Of a stretch of DNA of 11,575 nt, positions 1 through 6,628 are shown piece by piece. The stretch lies in the NCBI GenBank assembly GCA_021788565.1, contig JAJYKO010000088.1, positions 1 through 11,575 of the forward strand. Reading direction: 5' to 3'. Positions within the stretch are counted from its first letter, which is position 1; each line of letters opens with the position of its first letter. The notes beneath the pieces are model-generated. The model ran no database searches. It was given only the letters and a program-made list of their open reading frames with translations, and was not told where the DNA came from. Origin of the DNA: Chloroflexota bacterium (GTDB lineage: Bacteria > Chloroflexota > UBA6077). A program made the translations under genes and the position numbers.

Positions 1-1823
1 AGTTCGACCGGGGCAGCCGCAAGTTCGGCCTGCTGATCATGAGAACCGTCTTCTTCCTGGTGCTGTTCGTCTTCATGATCAGCGCGGCCTTCCATCACGA
101 TCCCTTCGAGTCGCTGCTCTTCGCGGTCGCTCTCGCCGTGGGACTCACCCCCGAGTTCTTGCCGATGATCACCACCGTCACCCTTTCCACTGGAGCAGTC
201 CACATGTCCCGCAGGAAGGTGATCGTCAAGCACCTCGCGGCCATCCAGAACTTCGGCAGCATCGACATACTGTGCAGCGACAAGACCGGCACCCTGACAA
301 GCGGCGACATCAAGCTGGACCAGCTGCTCGATGCCACAGGCCATCCCTCGGATGCGGTTTTGCTGCCAGCCTACCTGAACAGCTTCTACGAGACGGGGAT
401 CAAGAGCCCGCTGGACTCGGCGATCCTGCGATATCGGACCCTGGACGTCGAGGCTTATCAGAAGCGGGACGAGATCCCCTTCGACTTTGAGCGGCGGCGG
501 CTCTCAGTGGTCGTCGAGAGCCAGGGGCAGCGGATGCTGGTGTCCAAGGGGGCGCCGGAGAGCATACTGCCATCCTGCGATCGATACGAGTCCGGAGGAG
601 CGGTTCAATCCCTAGACGAGCAGAGCAGGACCAACACCGAGGCTGTCTATCGAGAGATGAGCGCCAAGGGCTACAGGGTGCTGGCTGTTGCTCATCGGAC
701 GGTCAAGGAGCAGGCGGTTTACGGCATAGAGGACGAGCACGGCATGGTGCTCGCGGGCTTCCTGGCCTTCTTCGACCCTCCCTTGGAGGATGCAGCCCAG
801 GCATTGCGCGACCTCCGCGATGACGGTGTGCAGGTGAAGATCCTCACAGGGGACAACGAACTGGTGGCGCGCCACGTCTGCGATCAGGTCGGGCTGGACG
901 GGGCCAGCATGCTCCTGGGCACTGATTTGGAGAAGATGAGCGACACGGCCCTGGCGAAGGTGGCCGAGGAGACCGCCGTGTTCGCCCGTGTGTCCCCTGA
1001 ACAGAAGCACCGGATCATCATCGCGCTCAAGCAGCGGGGTCACGTGGTGGGCTTCATGGGGGACGGTATCAACGACGCGCCCTCCCTACACACGGCGGAC
1101 GTGGGCATCTCGGTCGCTGGAGCCGTGGACGTGGCGAAGGATGCCGCGGACATCATCCTGCTGGAGCACAGCCTCAGGGTGCTCCACGGCGGCATCACAG
1201 AGGGGCGCAAAGCCTTCGGCAACGTGATGAAGTACCTGATGATGGGTACCAGCTCCAACTTTGGCAACATGTTCAGCATGGCCGGGGCCTCCCTGATCCT
1301 GCCCTTTCTGCCTATGCTCCCCACCCAGATACTGCTGAACAACTTCCTGTACGACCTGTCGCAGATCACGATCCCCACCGACAACGTCGACCCCAGCTTC
1401 GTCCACAAGCCGCGCCGCTGGGACATATCGATCATTCGTGACTTCATGCTGTTCATCGGGCCCATCAGCTCCATCTTCGACTTCCTGACCTTCTTCGTCA
1501 TGCTCAAGGTTTTCCAGGCCGACGAGGAGCTTTTCCACACCGGATGGTTCGTGGAGTCGCTGGTGACGCAGACCCTGGTGCTGTTCGTGATCCGGACGGC
1601 CGGCAACCCGCTGCGGAGCCGCCCCAGTCTGCCCCTGGCAGCGACGGTACTGGCGGTGGTTGCCGTGGGGGTTGTACTCCCCTTCACTCCACTGGCCGGG
1701 GTGCTCGGCTTCACCTCGGTGCCCGCGACCTACCTGCTTTTCCTGGTAGGTGCGACAGCTACCTATCTGCTCATGGTGGAGTTCGCCAAACGTCGTCTGA
1801 TGCGCGGGTTTGCCGGCACGTAG
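1..1823 (+). CDS. mgtA: Magnesium-translocating P-type ATPase (MgtA/MgtB type), 5' truncated by window edge
   Basis: This is an inner-membrane P3B-type ATPase that imports Mg2+ using ATP. The frame is open from base 3, before the first ATG at 39, and the residues upstream of that ATG (FDRGSRKFGLLI) look like the family's linker before membrane segment 3, so the N-terminal third lies outside the window. Visible signatures are the TPEFLP segment in the membrane domain, the phosphorylation motif DKTGT (Asp codon 279-281), a KGAPE nucleotide-binding motif, TGDN, and GDGINDAPSLHTADVGISV in the P domain. The C-terminal membrane domain contains the P3B-like NNFLYDLSQ...IPTDNVD stretch and several later hydrophobic helices. 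About 606 residues are visible against roughly 900 in full-length relatives. It is followed by a hairpin at 1893-1925 and is convergent with the cytochrome gene. Nothing links it to the arsenic genes except position. The family call is firm; Mg2+ specificity is inferred from family resemblance. Confidence 0.93.
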   Translation, partial: FDRGSRKFGLLIMRTVFFLVLFVFMISAAFHHDPFESLLFAVALAVGLTPEFLPMITTVTLSTGAVHMSRRKVIVKHLAAIQNFGSIDILCSDKTGTLTSGDIKLDQLLDATGHPSDAVLLPAYLNSFYETGIKSPLDSAILRYRTLDVEAYQKRDEIPFDFERRRLSVVVESQGQRMLVSKGAPESILPSCDRYESGGAVQSLDEQSRTNTEAVYREMSAKGYRVLAVAHRTVKEQAVYGIEDEHGMVLAGFLAFFDPPLEDAAQALRDLRDDGVQVKILTGDNELVARHVCDQVGLDGASMLLGTDLEKMSDTALAKVAEETAVFARVSPEQKHRIIIALKQRGHVVGFMGDGINDAPSLHTADVGISVAGAVDVAKDAADIILLEHSLRVLHGGITEGRKAFGNVMKYLMMGTSSNFGNMFSMAGASLILPFLPMLPTQILLNNFLYDLSQITIPTDNVDPSFVHKPRRWDISIIRDFMLFIGPISSIFDFLTFFVMLKVFQADEELFHTGWFVESLVTQTLVLFVIRTAGNPLRSRPSLPLAATVLAVVAVGVVLPFTPLAGVLGFTSVPATYLLFLVGATATYLLMVEFAKRRLMRGFAGT

Positions 1824-1892
1824 AACTGACGGCGTCCTCCAAGATTCGGGCGGAGTAACGGTGGAGTTCCGTGAGGAACGGGTACAGGAATG

Positions 1893-1927
1893 AGTCCTCC
1901 GGAAGGGCCTGGCTTCCGGAGGACTTT
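1893..1927 (+). terminator. Hairpin terminator after the Mg2+ ATPase gene
   Basis: A perfect 13-bp inverted repeat has arms at 1893-1905 and 1913-1925 with a 7-nt loop. The + strand continues with only a short TTT, so the U-tract is weak. It lies between two convergent genes (stops at 1823 and 1993) and could stop transcription from both sides. A smaller GTTCC-gtga-GGAAC hairpin lies at 1866-1879. The rest of 1824-1992 holds no gene that I can see. Confidence 0.6.
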
Positions 1928-1992
1928 GAGAGGGAGGACTCCCAACGAGAGCGGATAGTCAATCCCCGCGGTTGCGCGGTAGGGTCGGGAGT

Positions 1993-2733
1993 CTACTGGT
2001 TGTGCGGCGTGCCGTGGCACGCGGTGCAATCCTGCAGGGCCACCCCGTTCCGCACCGTTTGTTGGCCGTCGTTGCCGTGGCAGGTTATGCAGCCTGCCGA
2101 GGCCGAGTTGGTGACCGGGAGGGTCGCCTTGAACTCACCAGCGACCTGGGCGTTCATCAGCAGCACCGCCTTCTTCGCGGTCTCCCCGGCCACTCGGGCA
2201 CACCTGTCTTTCCTCTCCTGGGAGTCCACCGCAACGCCATTGGCCTTGGCCCACTCGGTGACAGAGATATGGCAAAGCTGCGAGCCGGAGCCCAGCTGCT
2301 GCATGTACCACGCCGTCAACTCCGTGACCATCTTGCTGGTCACCGCGGGATCACTACCGAAGGCCAGGGAGATCGCGGTACTAGAGCCGATCAACGCCCC
2401 ACAGTGGGAACCCATGCCGGCCACGCCGCCCTCTCCGAACCTCATGATGTAGCCGGGGATCGTCGTGAACGGTTCTCCCAACTCCTTCATGATGGCGTCG
2501 TACGCTCCCTCGCAGCAGGCGTTCTTGGGATACCCCGCGACGCCGTTCCAGTAAACCTTCTCGGGGTCCACCGGCTTGTAGGTCCACTTGGTTGCGTCCG
2601 CTGCCTCAGTGGACCGCGAGGCGACGACGCTCAGACCCACCGCTCCTATGCCGGCCGCGGCCGCGATCTTGCCCGCATTGGCGAGAAAGCCTCTTCTGGA
2701 CATTCCCTCAGATCCTTGGGTCCCGTTTGCCAC
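1993..2733 (-). CDS. Tat-exported di-heme C_GCAxxG_C_C / split-Soret-like cytochrome c
   Basis: This is a predicted exported electron-transfer protein of 246 residues. I place the start at GTG 2731-2733, preceded by AGGAGG five bases upstream; the open frame extends further upstream, but that part looks non-coding. Residues 12-17 (SRRGFL) followed by an Ala/Gly-rich hydrophobic stretch to about 45 form a twin-arginine signal. The core has the spaced cysteines of the C_GCAxxG_C_C family: C73-C74, the SHCGALIG segment around C111, C154 and C178. Two c-type heme sites, CITCH (215-219) and CTACH (236-240), sit at the C terminus. This is the arrangement of split-Soret cytochrome c from Desulfovibrio, which is about the same length. 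The gene diverges from an arsR gene and its -35 box overlaps a dyad that could be an ArsR operator. Its electron partner is unknown, and a role in arsenic metabolism is only inferred from the neighbourhood. Confidence 0.85.
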   Translation of the reverse strand: MANGTQGSEGMSRRGFLANAGKIAAAAGIGAVGLSVVASRSTEAADATKWTYKPVDPEKVYWNGVAGYPKNACCEGAYDAIMKELGEPFTTIPGYIMRFGEGGVAGMGSHCGALIGSSTAISLAFGSDPAVTSKMVTELTAWYMQQLGSGSQLCHISVTEWAKANGVAVDSQERKDRCARVAGETAKKAVLLMNAQVAGEFKATLPVTNSASAGCITCHGNDGQQTVRNGVALQDCTACHGTPHNQ

Positions 2734-2853
2734 GTTCTCCTCCTGCTTCCTTTGGCGATGATTATCCACAGCCACCGTCTCGGTGCTGCGTGCAACGTGA
2801 GGCCTGCACGAACTTCGTTTCGGCAGAGAGGTGATCGGGTTAGGTATGCTCAC

Positions 2854-2873
2854 GCCGGGTCTCCACGCCCGGC
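2854..2873 (-). other. Small hairpin in the cytochrome leader
   Basis: GCCGGG (2854-2859) and CCCGGC (2868-2873) form a 6-bp stem with an 8-nt loop. It lies just downstream of the predicted start of the cytochrome transcript, in a leader of about 160 nt. There is no U-tract, so I do not call it a terminator. It could be chance in G+C-rich DNA. Confidence 0.25.
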
Positions 2874-2902
2874 AAGGACGCTCGTCGCCCATATGGATCA
2901 GC

Positions 2903-2931
2903 ATAATACAGGATGTGGAACAGCAATGCAA
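2903..2931 (-). promoter_or_regulatory. Promoter of the cytochrome gene
   Basis: On the minus strand, a -35 box TTGCAT (2926-2931) and a -10 box TATTAT (2903-2908) are separated by exactly 17 bp. Transcription would start near 2896, leaving a leader of about 160 nt before the GTG at 2733. The -35 box is one arm of the dyad at 2926-2941. Confidence 0.65.
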
Positions 2932-2941
2932 GCATTTGCAT
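2926..2941. promoter_or_regulatory. 16-bp dyad, candidate ArsR operator over the cytochrome -35 box
   Basis: ATGCAA-gcat-TTGCAT is a perfect 6-bp inverted repeat with a 4-bp centre. It covers the -35 box of the minus-strand promoter and lies about 27 bp upstream of the -35 box of the divergent arsR. A winged-helix repressor bound here would block the cytochrome gene. A second short palindrome, AGATATCT, lies at 2948-2955, between this dyad and the arsR promoter. Assignment to the adjacent ArsR is inference. Confidence 0.45.
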
Positions 2942-2967
2942 GTTTGCAGATATCTTGTGCTGGTGGT

Positions 2968-2996
2968 TTGACTGATGATCGGCGTCAGGCTAGGAT
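2968..2996 (+). promoter_or_regulatory. Promoter of the first arsR gene
   Basis: TTGACT (2968-2973) and TAGGAT (2991-2996) are spaced by 17 bp, a close match to sigma70 consensus. Transcription would start near 3003, giving a leader of about 25 nt that contains the Shine-Dalgarno GGAG before ATG 3028. Confidence 0.65.
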
Positions 2997-3027
2997 TGGG
3001 CACGTGGAATTCACCCCGGAGACGTTC

Positions 3028-3378
3028 ATGAGAGCGCAGACAAACCCGCACGAACACCAGGCAGCGATCTTGAAAGCCCTCGCTCATCCATTCCGACTCC
3101 GGCTGCTTTGTGAGTTGGCCAGGGAAGAGGAGTGCGTGTGCCACTTAGCGGCTCTCTTCGGCAAGCCACAACCGTATGTGTCCCAGCAATTGGGCGAACT
3201 GAAGGATGCAGGTTTCCTTTTGGACCGACGCGACGGTCATCGGACCTACTATCGCCTGGCGGACGACCGCGTTGTTCCCCTCCTTGCGCTGATAGAGGAG
3301 ATAGCGGGGGCTCCAGCGGCCGTGCCCGAAGCACCGAGGGAATCCATCTGCGACTGCCCCCGCCCAGACTACGCTTAG
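3028..3378 (+). CDS. arsR: ArsR/SmtB-family metalloid-responsive repressor
   Basis: A winged-helix DNA-binding repressor of 116 residues, expected to release DNA when arsenite or antimonite binds. The start ATG at 3028 has GGAG six bases upstream; a GTG at 3004 is in frame but lacks a ribosome site. The HTH core runs from about residue 10 to 80 (ILKALAHPFRLRLL, then the recognition-helix region PYVSQQLGELKDAGFL and wing DGHRTYYRL). C36 and C38 in EECVCHL match the CxC As(III) sensor of classical ArsR (ELCVCDL). The tail adds C108 and C110 (CDCP), a possible extra thiol ligand pair. C28 is also present. It is divergent from the cytochrome gene and upstream of the arsR-arsC fusion. It probably regulates itself and the cytochrome. 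Confidence 0.9.
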   Translation: MRAQTNPHEHQAAILKALAHPFRLRLLCELAREEECVCHLAALFGKPQPYVSQQLGELKDAGFLLDRRDGHRTYYRLADDRVVPLLALIEEIAGAPAAVPEAPRESICDCPRPDYA

Positions 3379-3426
3379 TCCACAAGAGTCGATCCATCCC
3401 CCAGGCCCGCCGCTCTGGTCCACCCC

Positions 3427-3458
3427 GTGCAATACTTCAATTGCTGCTGTAGTATATA
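3427..3458 (+). promoter_or_regulatory. Promoter region of the arsR-arsC fusion with the shared TARTATATM motif
   Basis: TAGTATATA at 3450-3458 includes a good -10 box. The -35 at 17 bp (GTGCAA, 3427-3432) is weak, which suits regulated transcription. ATACT (3432-3436) and AGTAT (3451-3455) form an inverted repeat across the promoter spacer. The 9-mer recurs at three further transcription units of the island. The rest of the 3379-3489 gap shows nothing recognisable. Confidence 0.45.
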
Positions 3459-3492
3459 AGCACTCTCGAAGCATTCTCCGAGGAGGCATATG

Positions 3493-4275
3493 ATGAGTGT
3501 AGCTGAGGCAGGGATCGAATCGGTTGAGTTTCTCCAATTGCTTTCTGACGACCTCCGATGGCAGATCCTCGTCAGCCTGGCCCGGGGCGACTGGCGGGTC
3601 CAGGACCTGGTCGAGAGGCTCGGGAGGCCGATGAACCTTGTCTCCTACCACCTGGCGAAGCTGCGTAGGGCCAGGCTCGTGCGCGAACGCCGCAGCGACG
3701 CCGACTCCCGGGACGTCTACTACAGCCTCGACCTGGACCGGCTCCGTGAGCTATACGCGAAGGCCGGCGAGGAGCTTCATCCGGGCCTCACGACGCTGGA
3801 TGTGCGTCGACGGGAAGCTGGCGGGGCGACGCGACCGAGGCCACCCAGGGTGCTATTCCTCTGCACGGAGAACAGCGCCCGCTCCCAGATGGCCGAGGGG
3901 ATCCTTCGCCACTTCAGCCGGGGTGAGGTGGATGTGATGAGCGCAGGGAGCCGGCCCACCCAGGTTCACCCGCTCGCCGTGAGTAGTCTCGCCGAACACG
4001 GGATCGACATCAGCCATCACTACCCCAAATCACTCGATGAGTTCCGTGGCGAACGCTTCGACTACGTGGTCACGGTCTGCGACCGGATCAAGGAGGTCTG
4101 CCCAACGTTCCCGGGAGACCCGGAGCGCATCCACTGGAGCTTTGCCGACCCCGCCGCTGTGGAAGGCGACGAAGAGCGCCGGTACCTGGCTTTCAAGGTG
4201 ACCGCCAAGGAGTTAATGACGATGATCCGCTACCTGCTCATTATGATCGAGCGGAAGCAGAGGGATACAGCGTAG
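3493..4275 (+). CDS. arsC: ArsR-ArsC fusion: winged-helix domain plus LMW-PTP-type arsenate reductase
   Basis: This 260-residue fusion combines an ArsR-like DNA-binding domain (about 10-95, with the helix NLVSYHLAKLRRARLV and wing DSRDVYYSL) and a low-molecular-weight phosphatase-fold arsenate reductase (about 117-250). The reductase P-loop CTENSARS has C124 and R130. The relay cysteines C196 and C203 are seven apart, as are C82 and C89 of thioredoxin-linked S. aureus pI258 ArsC. A later FADP motif also fits that family. The enzyme would reduce arsenate to arsenite using thioredoxin. The DNA-binding half lacks the CxC sensor, having GDWRVQDL instead, so it may sense through the reductase half or not sense As(III). 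Two ATGs are adjacent (3490, 3493); AGGAGG at 3481-3486 is better spaced for the second. Similar fusions are known in several phyla. Confidence 0.92.
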   Translation: MSVAEAGIESVEFLQLLSDDLRWQILVSLARGDWRVQDLVERLGRPMNLVSYHLAKLRRARLVRERRSDADSRDVYYSLDLDRLRELYAKAGEELHPGLTTLDVRRREAGGATRPRPPRVLFLCTENSARSQMAEGILRHFSRGEVDVMSAGSRPTQVHPLAVSSLAEHGIDISHHYPKSLDEFRGERFDYVVTVCDRIKEVCPTFPGDPERIHWSFADPAAVEGDEERRYLAFKVTAKELMTMIRYLLIMIERKQRDTA

Positions 4276-4293
4276 GTAATATCGGAGGAAAGA

Positions 4294-5010
4294 ATGAGAA
4301 TCGCCATCTTCAGTGATATCCACGGCAACCGTCACGCCCTGGCCGCGGTGCTGGCCGACATCGACAGGGAGGCGCCCGACAGCGCCTACTGCCTCGGAGA
4401 TCTTGTCGGGTATGGGGCGTATCCCAACGAGGTGATCGAAAGGATACGAGATCGAGGCATCCCCACAATCATGGGGAACTACGACGATGGGGTGGGCTTC
4501 GACAGGGACGAGTGCGGGTGCGCGTACACCGACCCCGAGATGAAGAAACTGGGGGATAAGTCCCTCATGTGGACTCGAGAGGTGGTGACGCCTGAGAACA
4601 AGGAGTTCCTGCGTTCCCTCCTGCCCAGCATCCGGTTCAACGTCGAGGGCAAGGAGATCCTCCTCGTCCACGGCAGCCCCCGGAGGATGAACGAGTACGT
4701 GTACGAGGATCGTCTCCCCGCGAGCCTGGAGCACATCGCCAGGAGCGCTGAGGCGGACGTGCTCGTCTTCGGCCACACTCACCTGCCCTACACCAAAGAG
4801 GTTGCGGGCGTGCTCCTCGTCAACGACGGCAGCGTGGGCAAGCCGAAGGACGGCGACGCCAGGGCGGGATACGTCATCCTGGATGTCGGGGACGAGGTGA
4901 AGGTGGAGTTTCGGCGCGTGCCCTATGACGTCGCCGCGGCGGCAGCGGCCGTGAGGGCAAGCGGGCTTCCCGCGCACTTCGCCGGGCTGTTGGAGTGCGC
5001 CTGCGGCTGA
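4294..5010 (+). CDS. Calcineurin-like metallophosphoesterase (YfcE/MJ0936-like)
   Basis: A predicted soluble dinuclear-metal phosphoesterase of 238 residues. The metal-ligand motifs are in family order: SDIHGN (D8, H10), GDLVGYG (D36), GNYDD (N62), VHGSP (H126) and GHTHLP (H161, H163). GGAGGA at 4284-4289 precedes ATG 4294, and only 18 nt separate it from the arsR-arsC stop, so the two genes are likely cotranscribed. Metallophosphoesterases recur beside arsenic genes in other bacteria, but the substrate is not known to me; phosphate or arsenate ester hydrolysis would be speculation. Unusual for the fold are a DECGCAY segment with C74 and C76 just after the GN motif, and a C-terminal CACG (C235, C237). 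These could bind a soft metal or arsenite. The family call is firm, the role unknown. Confidence 0.88.
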   Translation: MRIAIFSDIHGNRHALAAVLADIDREAPDSAYCLGDLVGYGAYPNEVIERIRDRGIPTIMGNYDDGVGFDRDECGCAYTDPEMKKLGDKSLMWTREVVTPENKEFLRSLLPSIRFNVEGKEILLVHGSPRRMNEYVYEDRLPASLEHIARSAEADVLVFGHTHLPYTKEVAGVLLVNDGSVGKPKDGDARAGYVILDVGDEVKVEFRRVPYDVAAAAAAVRASGLPAHFAGLLECACG

Positions 5011-5023
5011 CAAAGCCCCCGAC

Positions 5024-5052
5024 CTCCGAAGAGCTGGCGTACATCTTCGGAG
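5024..5052. other. 8-bp inverted repeat between the phosphoesterase and sigma factor genes
   Basis: CTCCGAAG (5024-5031) and CTTCGGAG (5045-5052) are perfect inverted repeats with a 13-nt loop, 13 bp after the phosphoesterase stop and 4 bp before the next -35 box. There is no T-run. It is either a weak terminator for the upstream operon or a protein-binding site for the next promoter. Confidence 0.4.
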
Positions 5053-5056
5053 CCGG

Positions 5057-5088
5057 TTGACCGACGTTCGTTGGCGGAGTAGTATATC
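5057..5088 (+). promoter_or_regulatory. Promoter of the SigZ-like gene with the shared TARTATATM motif
   Basis: TTGACC (5057-5062), a 17-bp spacer and TAGTAT (5080-5085) form a near-consensus sigma70 promoter. The -10 lies inside TAGTATATC (5080-5088), the island's recurring 9-mer. I do not see the matching GATAT arm 10 bp downstream here, so an operator would be a half site. Confidence 0.6.
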
Positions 5089-5128
5089 GACCGCTATCAA
5101 TGGAGAGTGGCGGAATAGGAAAACCCTG

Positions 5129-5695
5129 ATGGAAGACTTCGAGAGAGTCTGGCGCGATTACCATGCAAAGTTGGGCACCTTCATCAAGAACAGAATTCCT
5201 GATGAAATGGGAGCGGATGACGTCCTCCAAGATATCTTCCTCAAAGTGCATACTCGGCTGGCATCATTGAAGGACCAGACGAAGCTACAGAGCTGGTTAT
5301 ACCAGATTGCCCGAAACGCGGTCATCGATTACTACCGTCGCCAAACACCTTCCGAGGCGCTTCCAGAAACCGTTGTGCAACCCACGGTAGATCCCAGCGA
5401 AAAAGCATTGATGGAATTGTCGGAATGCCTGTTACCCATGATCGAGCAGCTGCCTCCGCACTATCGAGAGACAATCATCCTGTCCGAGATTGAGGGGAAG
5501 GCCCTCAAGGAGGTCGCTCATTCCCAGGGCATATCGCTCTCGGGTGCAAAATCCCGTGTCCAGCGGGGGCGCACTATGTTGAAAGATATGCTGGCTGGGT
5601 GCTGCCGGCTGGAGTTCGACCACGGCGGACGGCTCTCCGGCTACGAATCGAGGAGAGAATCGAGGCATCTGGGTGACGTCTGCGTCCGATGCTGA
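5129..5695 (+). CDS. sigZ: SigZ-like RNA polymerase sigma factor
   Basis: An ECF-type sigma factor of 188 residues. Start ATG 5129 follows AGGA at 5117-5120; the in-frame upstream part overlaps the promoter. Region 2 spans about 5-72 (ADDVLQDIFLKVHTRL, then WLYQIARNAVIDYYR) and region 4 about 95-155 (LPPHYRETIILSEIEGKALKEVAHSQGISLSGAKSR followed by VQRGR; recognition helix near 135-147). The end, LAGCCRLEFDHGGRLSGY, resembles the tail of B. subtilis SigZ, and a terminal CVRC gives cysteines 158, 159, 185 and 188. No anti-sigma gene is adjacent. arsM follows after 77 nt. The tail could sense thiol-reactive metalloids, but that is inference. Base composition looks more A+T-rich than the flanking genes, as in arsM, suggesting the two moved together. 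Confidence 0.88.
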   Translation: MEDFERVWRDYHAKLGTFIKNRIPDEMGADDVLQDIFLKVHTRLASLKDQTKLQSWLYQIARNAVIDYYRRQTPSEALPETVVQPTVDPSEKALMELSECLLPMIEQLPPHYRETIILSEIEGKALKEVAHSQGISLSGAKSRVQRGRTMLKDMLAGCCRLEFDHGGRLSGYESRRESRHLGDVCVRC

Positions 5696-5725
5696 TCGTT
5701 GCGTCCTTTTGCGATGTTCTCCGTC

Positions 5726-5757
5726 TATAATCGTGACGAGCGTCGTTCGTCGACGAC
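5726..5757 (+). promoter_or_regulatory. arsM -10 box and leader dyad
   Basis: TATAAT at 5726-5731 is a perfect -10 box, but no -35 consensus lies 16-18 bp upstream (TTGCGT at 5699-5704 is 21 bp away). This may be an extended or activator-dependent promoter, or one read by another sigma factor. In the leader, GTCGT (5742-5746) and ACGAC (5753-5757) form a short inverted repeat ending right before the upstream ATG at 5758. Confidence 0.4.
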
Positions 5758-5772
5758 ATGGAGGAGAATTCG

Positions 5773-6576
5773 ATGAGAAAGATGGCCAATGACGAGATCC
5801 GCAAAGCTGTTCGGGTGAACTACGCGAGGGTAGCTGAATCTGGAGGTGCCGGTTGTGGGTGCTCTCCGTCCTGTTGCGCCACGCCTCGCGCCATAACTGC
5901 CGAGGAGTTGTCGATCGCTCTCGGCTACTCCAAGGAAGAGGTTTCCACAGTGCCGGAAGGGGCGAACATGGGATTGGGCTGCGGTAATCCGCAGGCCATC
6001 GCGTCTTTGCAGGCAGGTGAAACGGTCCTTGACCTCGGCAGCGGCGGCGGGTTCGATTGTTTTCTTGCTGCGCAGGCAGTGGGGGAACACGGCCAGGTCA
6101 TCGGGGTTGATATGACACCGGAGATGGTCAGCAAAGCCCGCCGGAATGCAAGTGAGGCCGGGCTTGGTAATGTCGAGTTTCGTTTGGGTGAAATCGAACA
6201 TCTGCCAGTAGCTGACGGTAGCATCGATGTCATTATTTCGAACTGCGTGATCAATCTCTCGCCAGAGAAGGAGAGGGTATTTGCTGATGCGTTTCGCGTG
6301 TTGAAGCCTGGGGGGCGGTTGGCGATCTCCGACGTGGTGGCAACTGCCGAGATCCCTCCTGAGGTTAAGCAAGACTTTGCGCTCTACAGCGGATGCGTGG
6401 CCGGGGCTTCTTCCATCGACGAGCTTGAGTCCATGTTGGATCGGGTAGGATTTGTGAGGGTTCTGGTCAGGCCAAGAGATGAAAGCAAGGCATTCATCCG
6501 TGAGTGGGCGCCGGGAAGCAAGAGCGAGGATTACGTGGTTTCAGCAGCTATCGAGGCTGTTAAACCGCAAGTATAA
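5773..6576 (+). CDS. arsM: Arsenite S-adenosylmethionine methyltransferase ArsM
   Basis: A cytoplasmic enzyme of 267 residues that methylates As(III) using S-adenosylmethionine and thiols. GGAGGAG (5760-5766) sits six bases before ATG 5773, making that start better than ATG 5758, which overlaps the ribosome site. The Rossmann SAM-binding motif is VLDLGSGGGFDCF (85-97), followed by GVDMTPEM (111-118). Three As-binding cysteines of the family are present: C70 in GLGCGNP, C158 in SNCVINL and C208 in SGCVAGA, matching C72, C174 and C224 of the algal enzyme. The N terminus adds CGCSPSCC (C28, C30, C34, C35), common in bacterial ArsM. The C-terminal region to about residue 262 follows the usual architecture. 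It lies 77 nt after sigZ and is followed by a strong hairpin. Codon use is more A/T-rich than that of the permease genes. Confidence 0.95.
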   Translation: MRKMANDEIRKAVRVNYARVAESGGAGCGCSPSCCATPRAITAEELSIALGYSKEEVSTVPEGANMGLGCGNPQAIASLQAGETVLDLGSGGGFDCFLAAQAVGEHGQVIGVDMTPEMVSKARRNASEAGLGNVEFRLGEIEHLPVADGSIDVIISNCVINLSPEKERVFADAFRVLKPGGRLAISDVVATAEIPPEVKQDFALYSGCVAGASSIDELESMLDRVGFVRVLVRPRDESKAFIREWAPGSKSEDYVVSAAIEAVKPQV

Positions 6577-6583
6577 TCACCGT

Positions 6584-6628
6584 ACAACCGCCTGGCAAAA
6601 AACCGCGGCAGTATTGCCAGGCGGTTGT
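6584..6628. terminator. 15-bp perfect inverted repeat after arsM
   Basis: ACAACCGCCTGGCAA (6584-6598) and its exact reverse complement (6614-6628) flank a 15-nt loop containing CCGCGG. It starts 8 bp after the arsM stop, so it is well placed as a terminator, but no T-run follows on either strand. Its right arm ends at the point where the thioredoxin-like remnant begins, so it may also mark a rearrangement junction or be a REP-like element. Confidence 0.55.

Noticed and set aside
1972..3027. Long open frame on the + strand ahead of arsR
   Set aside because: It is antisense to the cytochrome gene, which has clear heme and Tat motifs; only the part from 3028 is coding.
2734..3144. Upstream in-frame extension of the cytochrome gene (open frame from 3144 on the minus strand, 137 extra residues)
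   Set aside because: It runs through the divergent promoters and into the arsR coding region, has no family resemblance, and the GTG at 2733 has a strong ribosome site followed directly by a Tat signal.
5758..5772. ATG 5758 as the arsM start
   Set aside because: It would place the GGAGGAG ribosome site inside the coding sequence and lacks its own; ATG 5773 is ideally spaced from that site.
6584..6628. Hairpin as a terminal inverted repeat of an insertion sequence
   Set aside because: The arms are only 15 nt apart, no transposase or target duplication is visible, and the position 8 bp after a stop codon fits a transcription terminator better.
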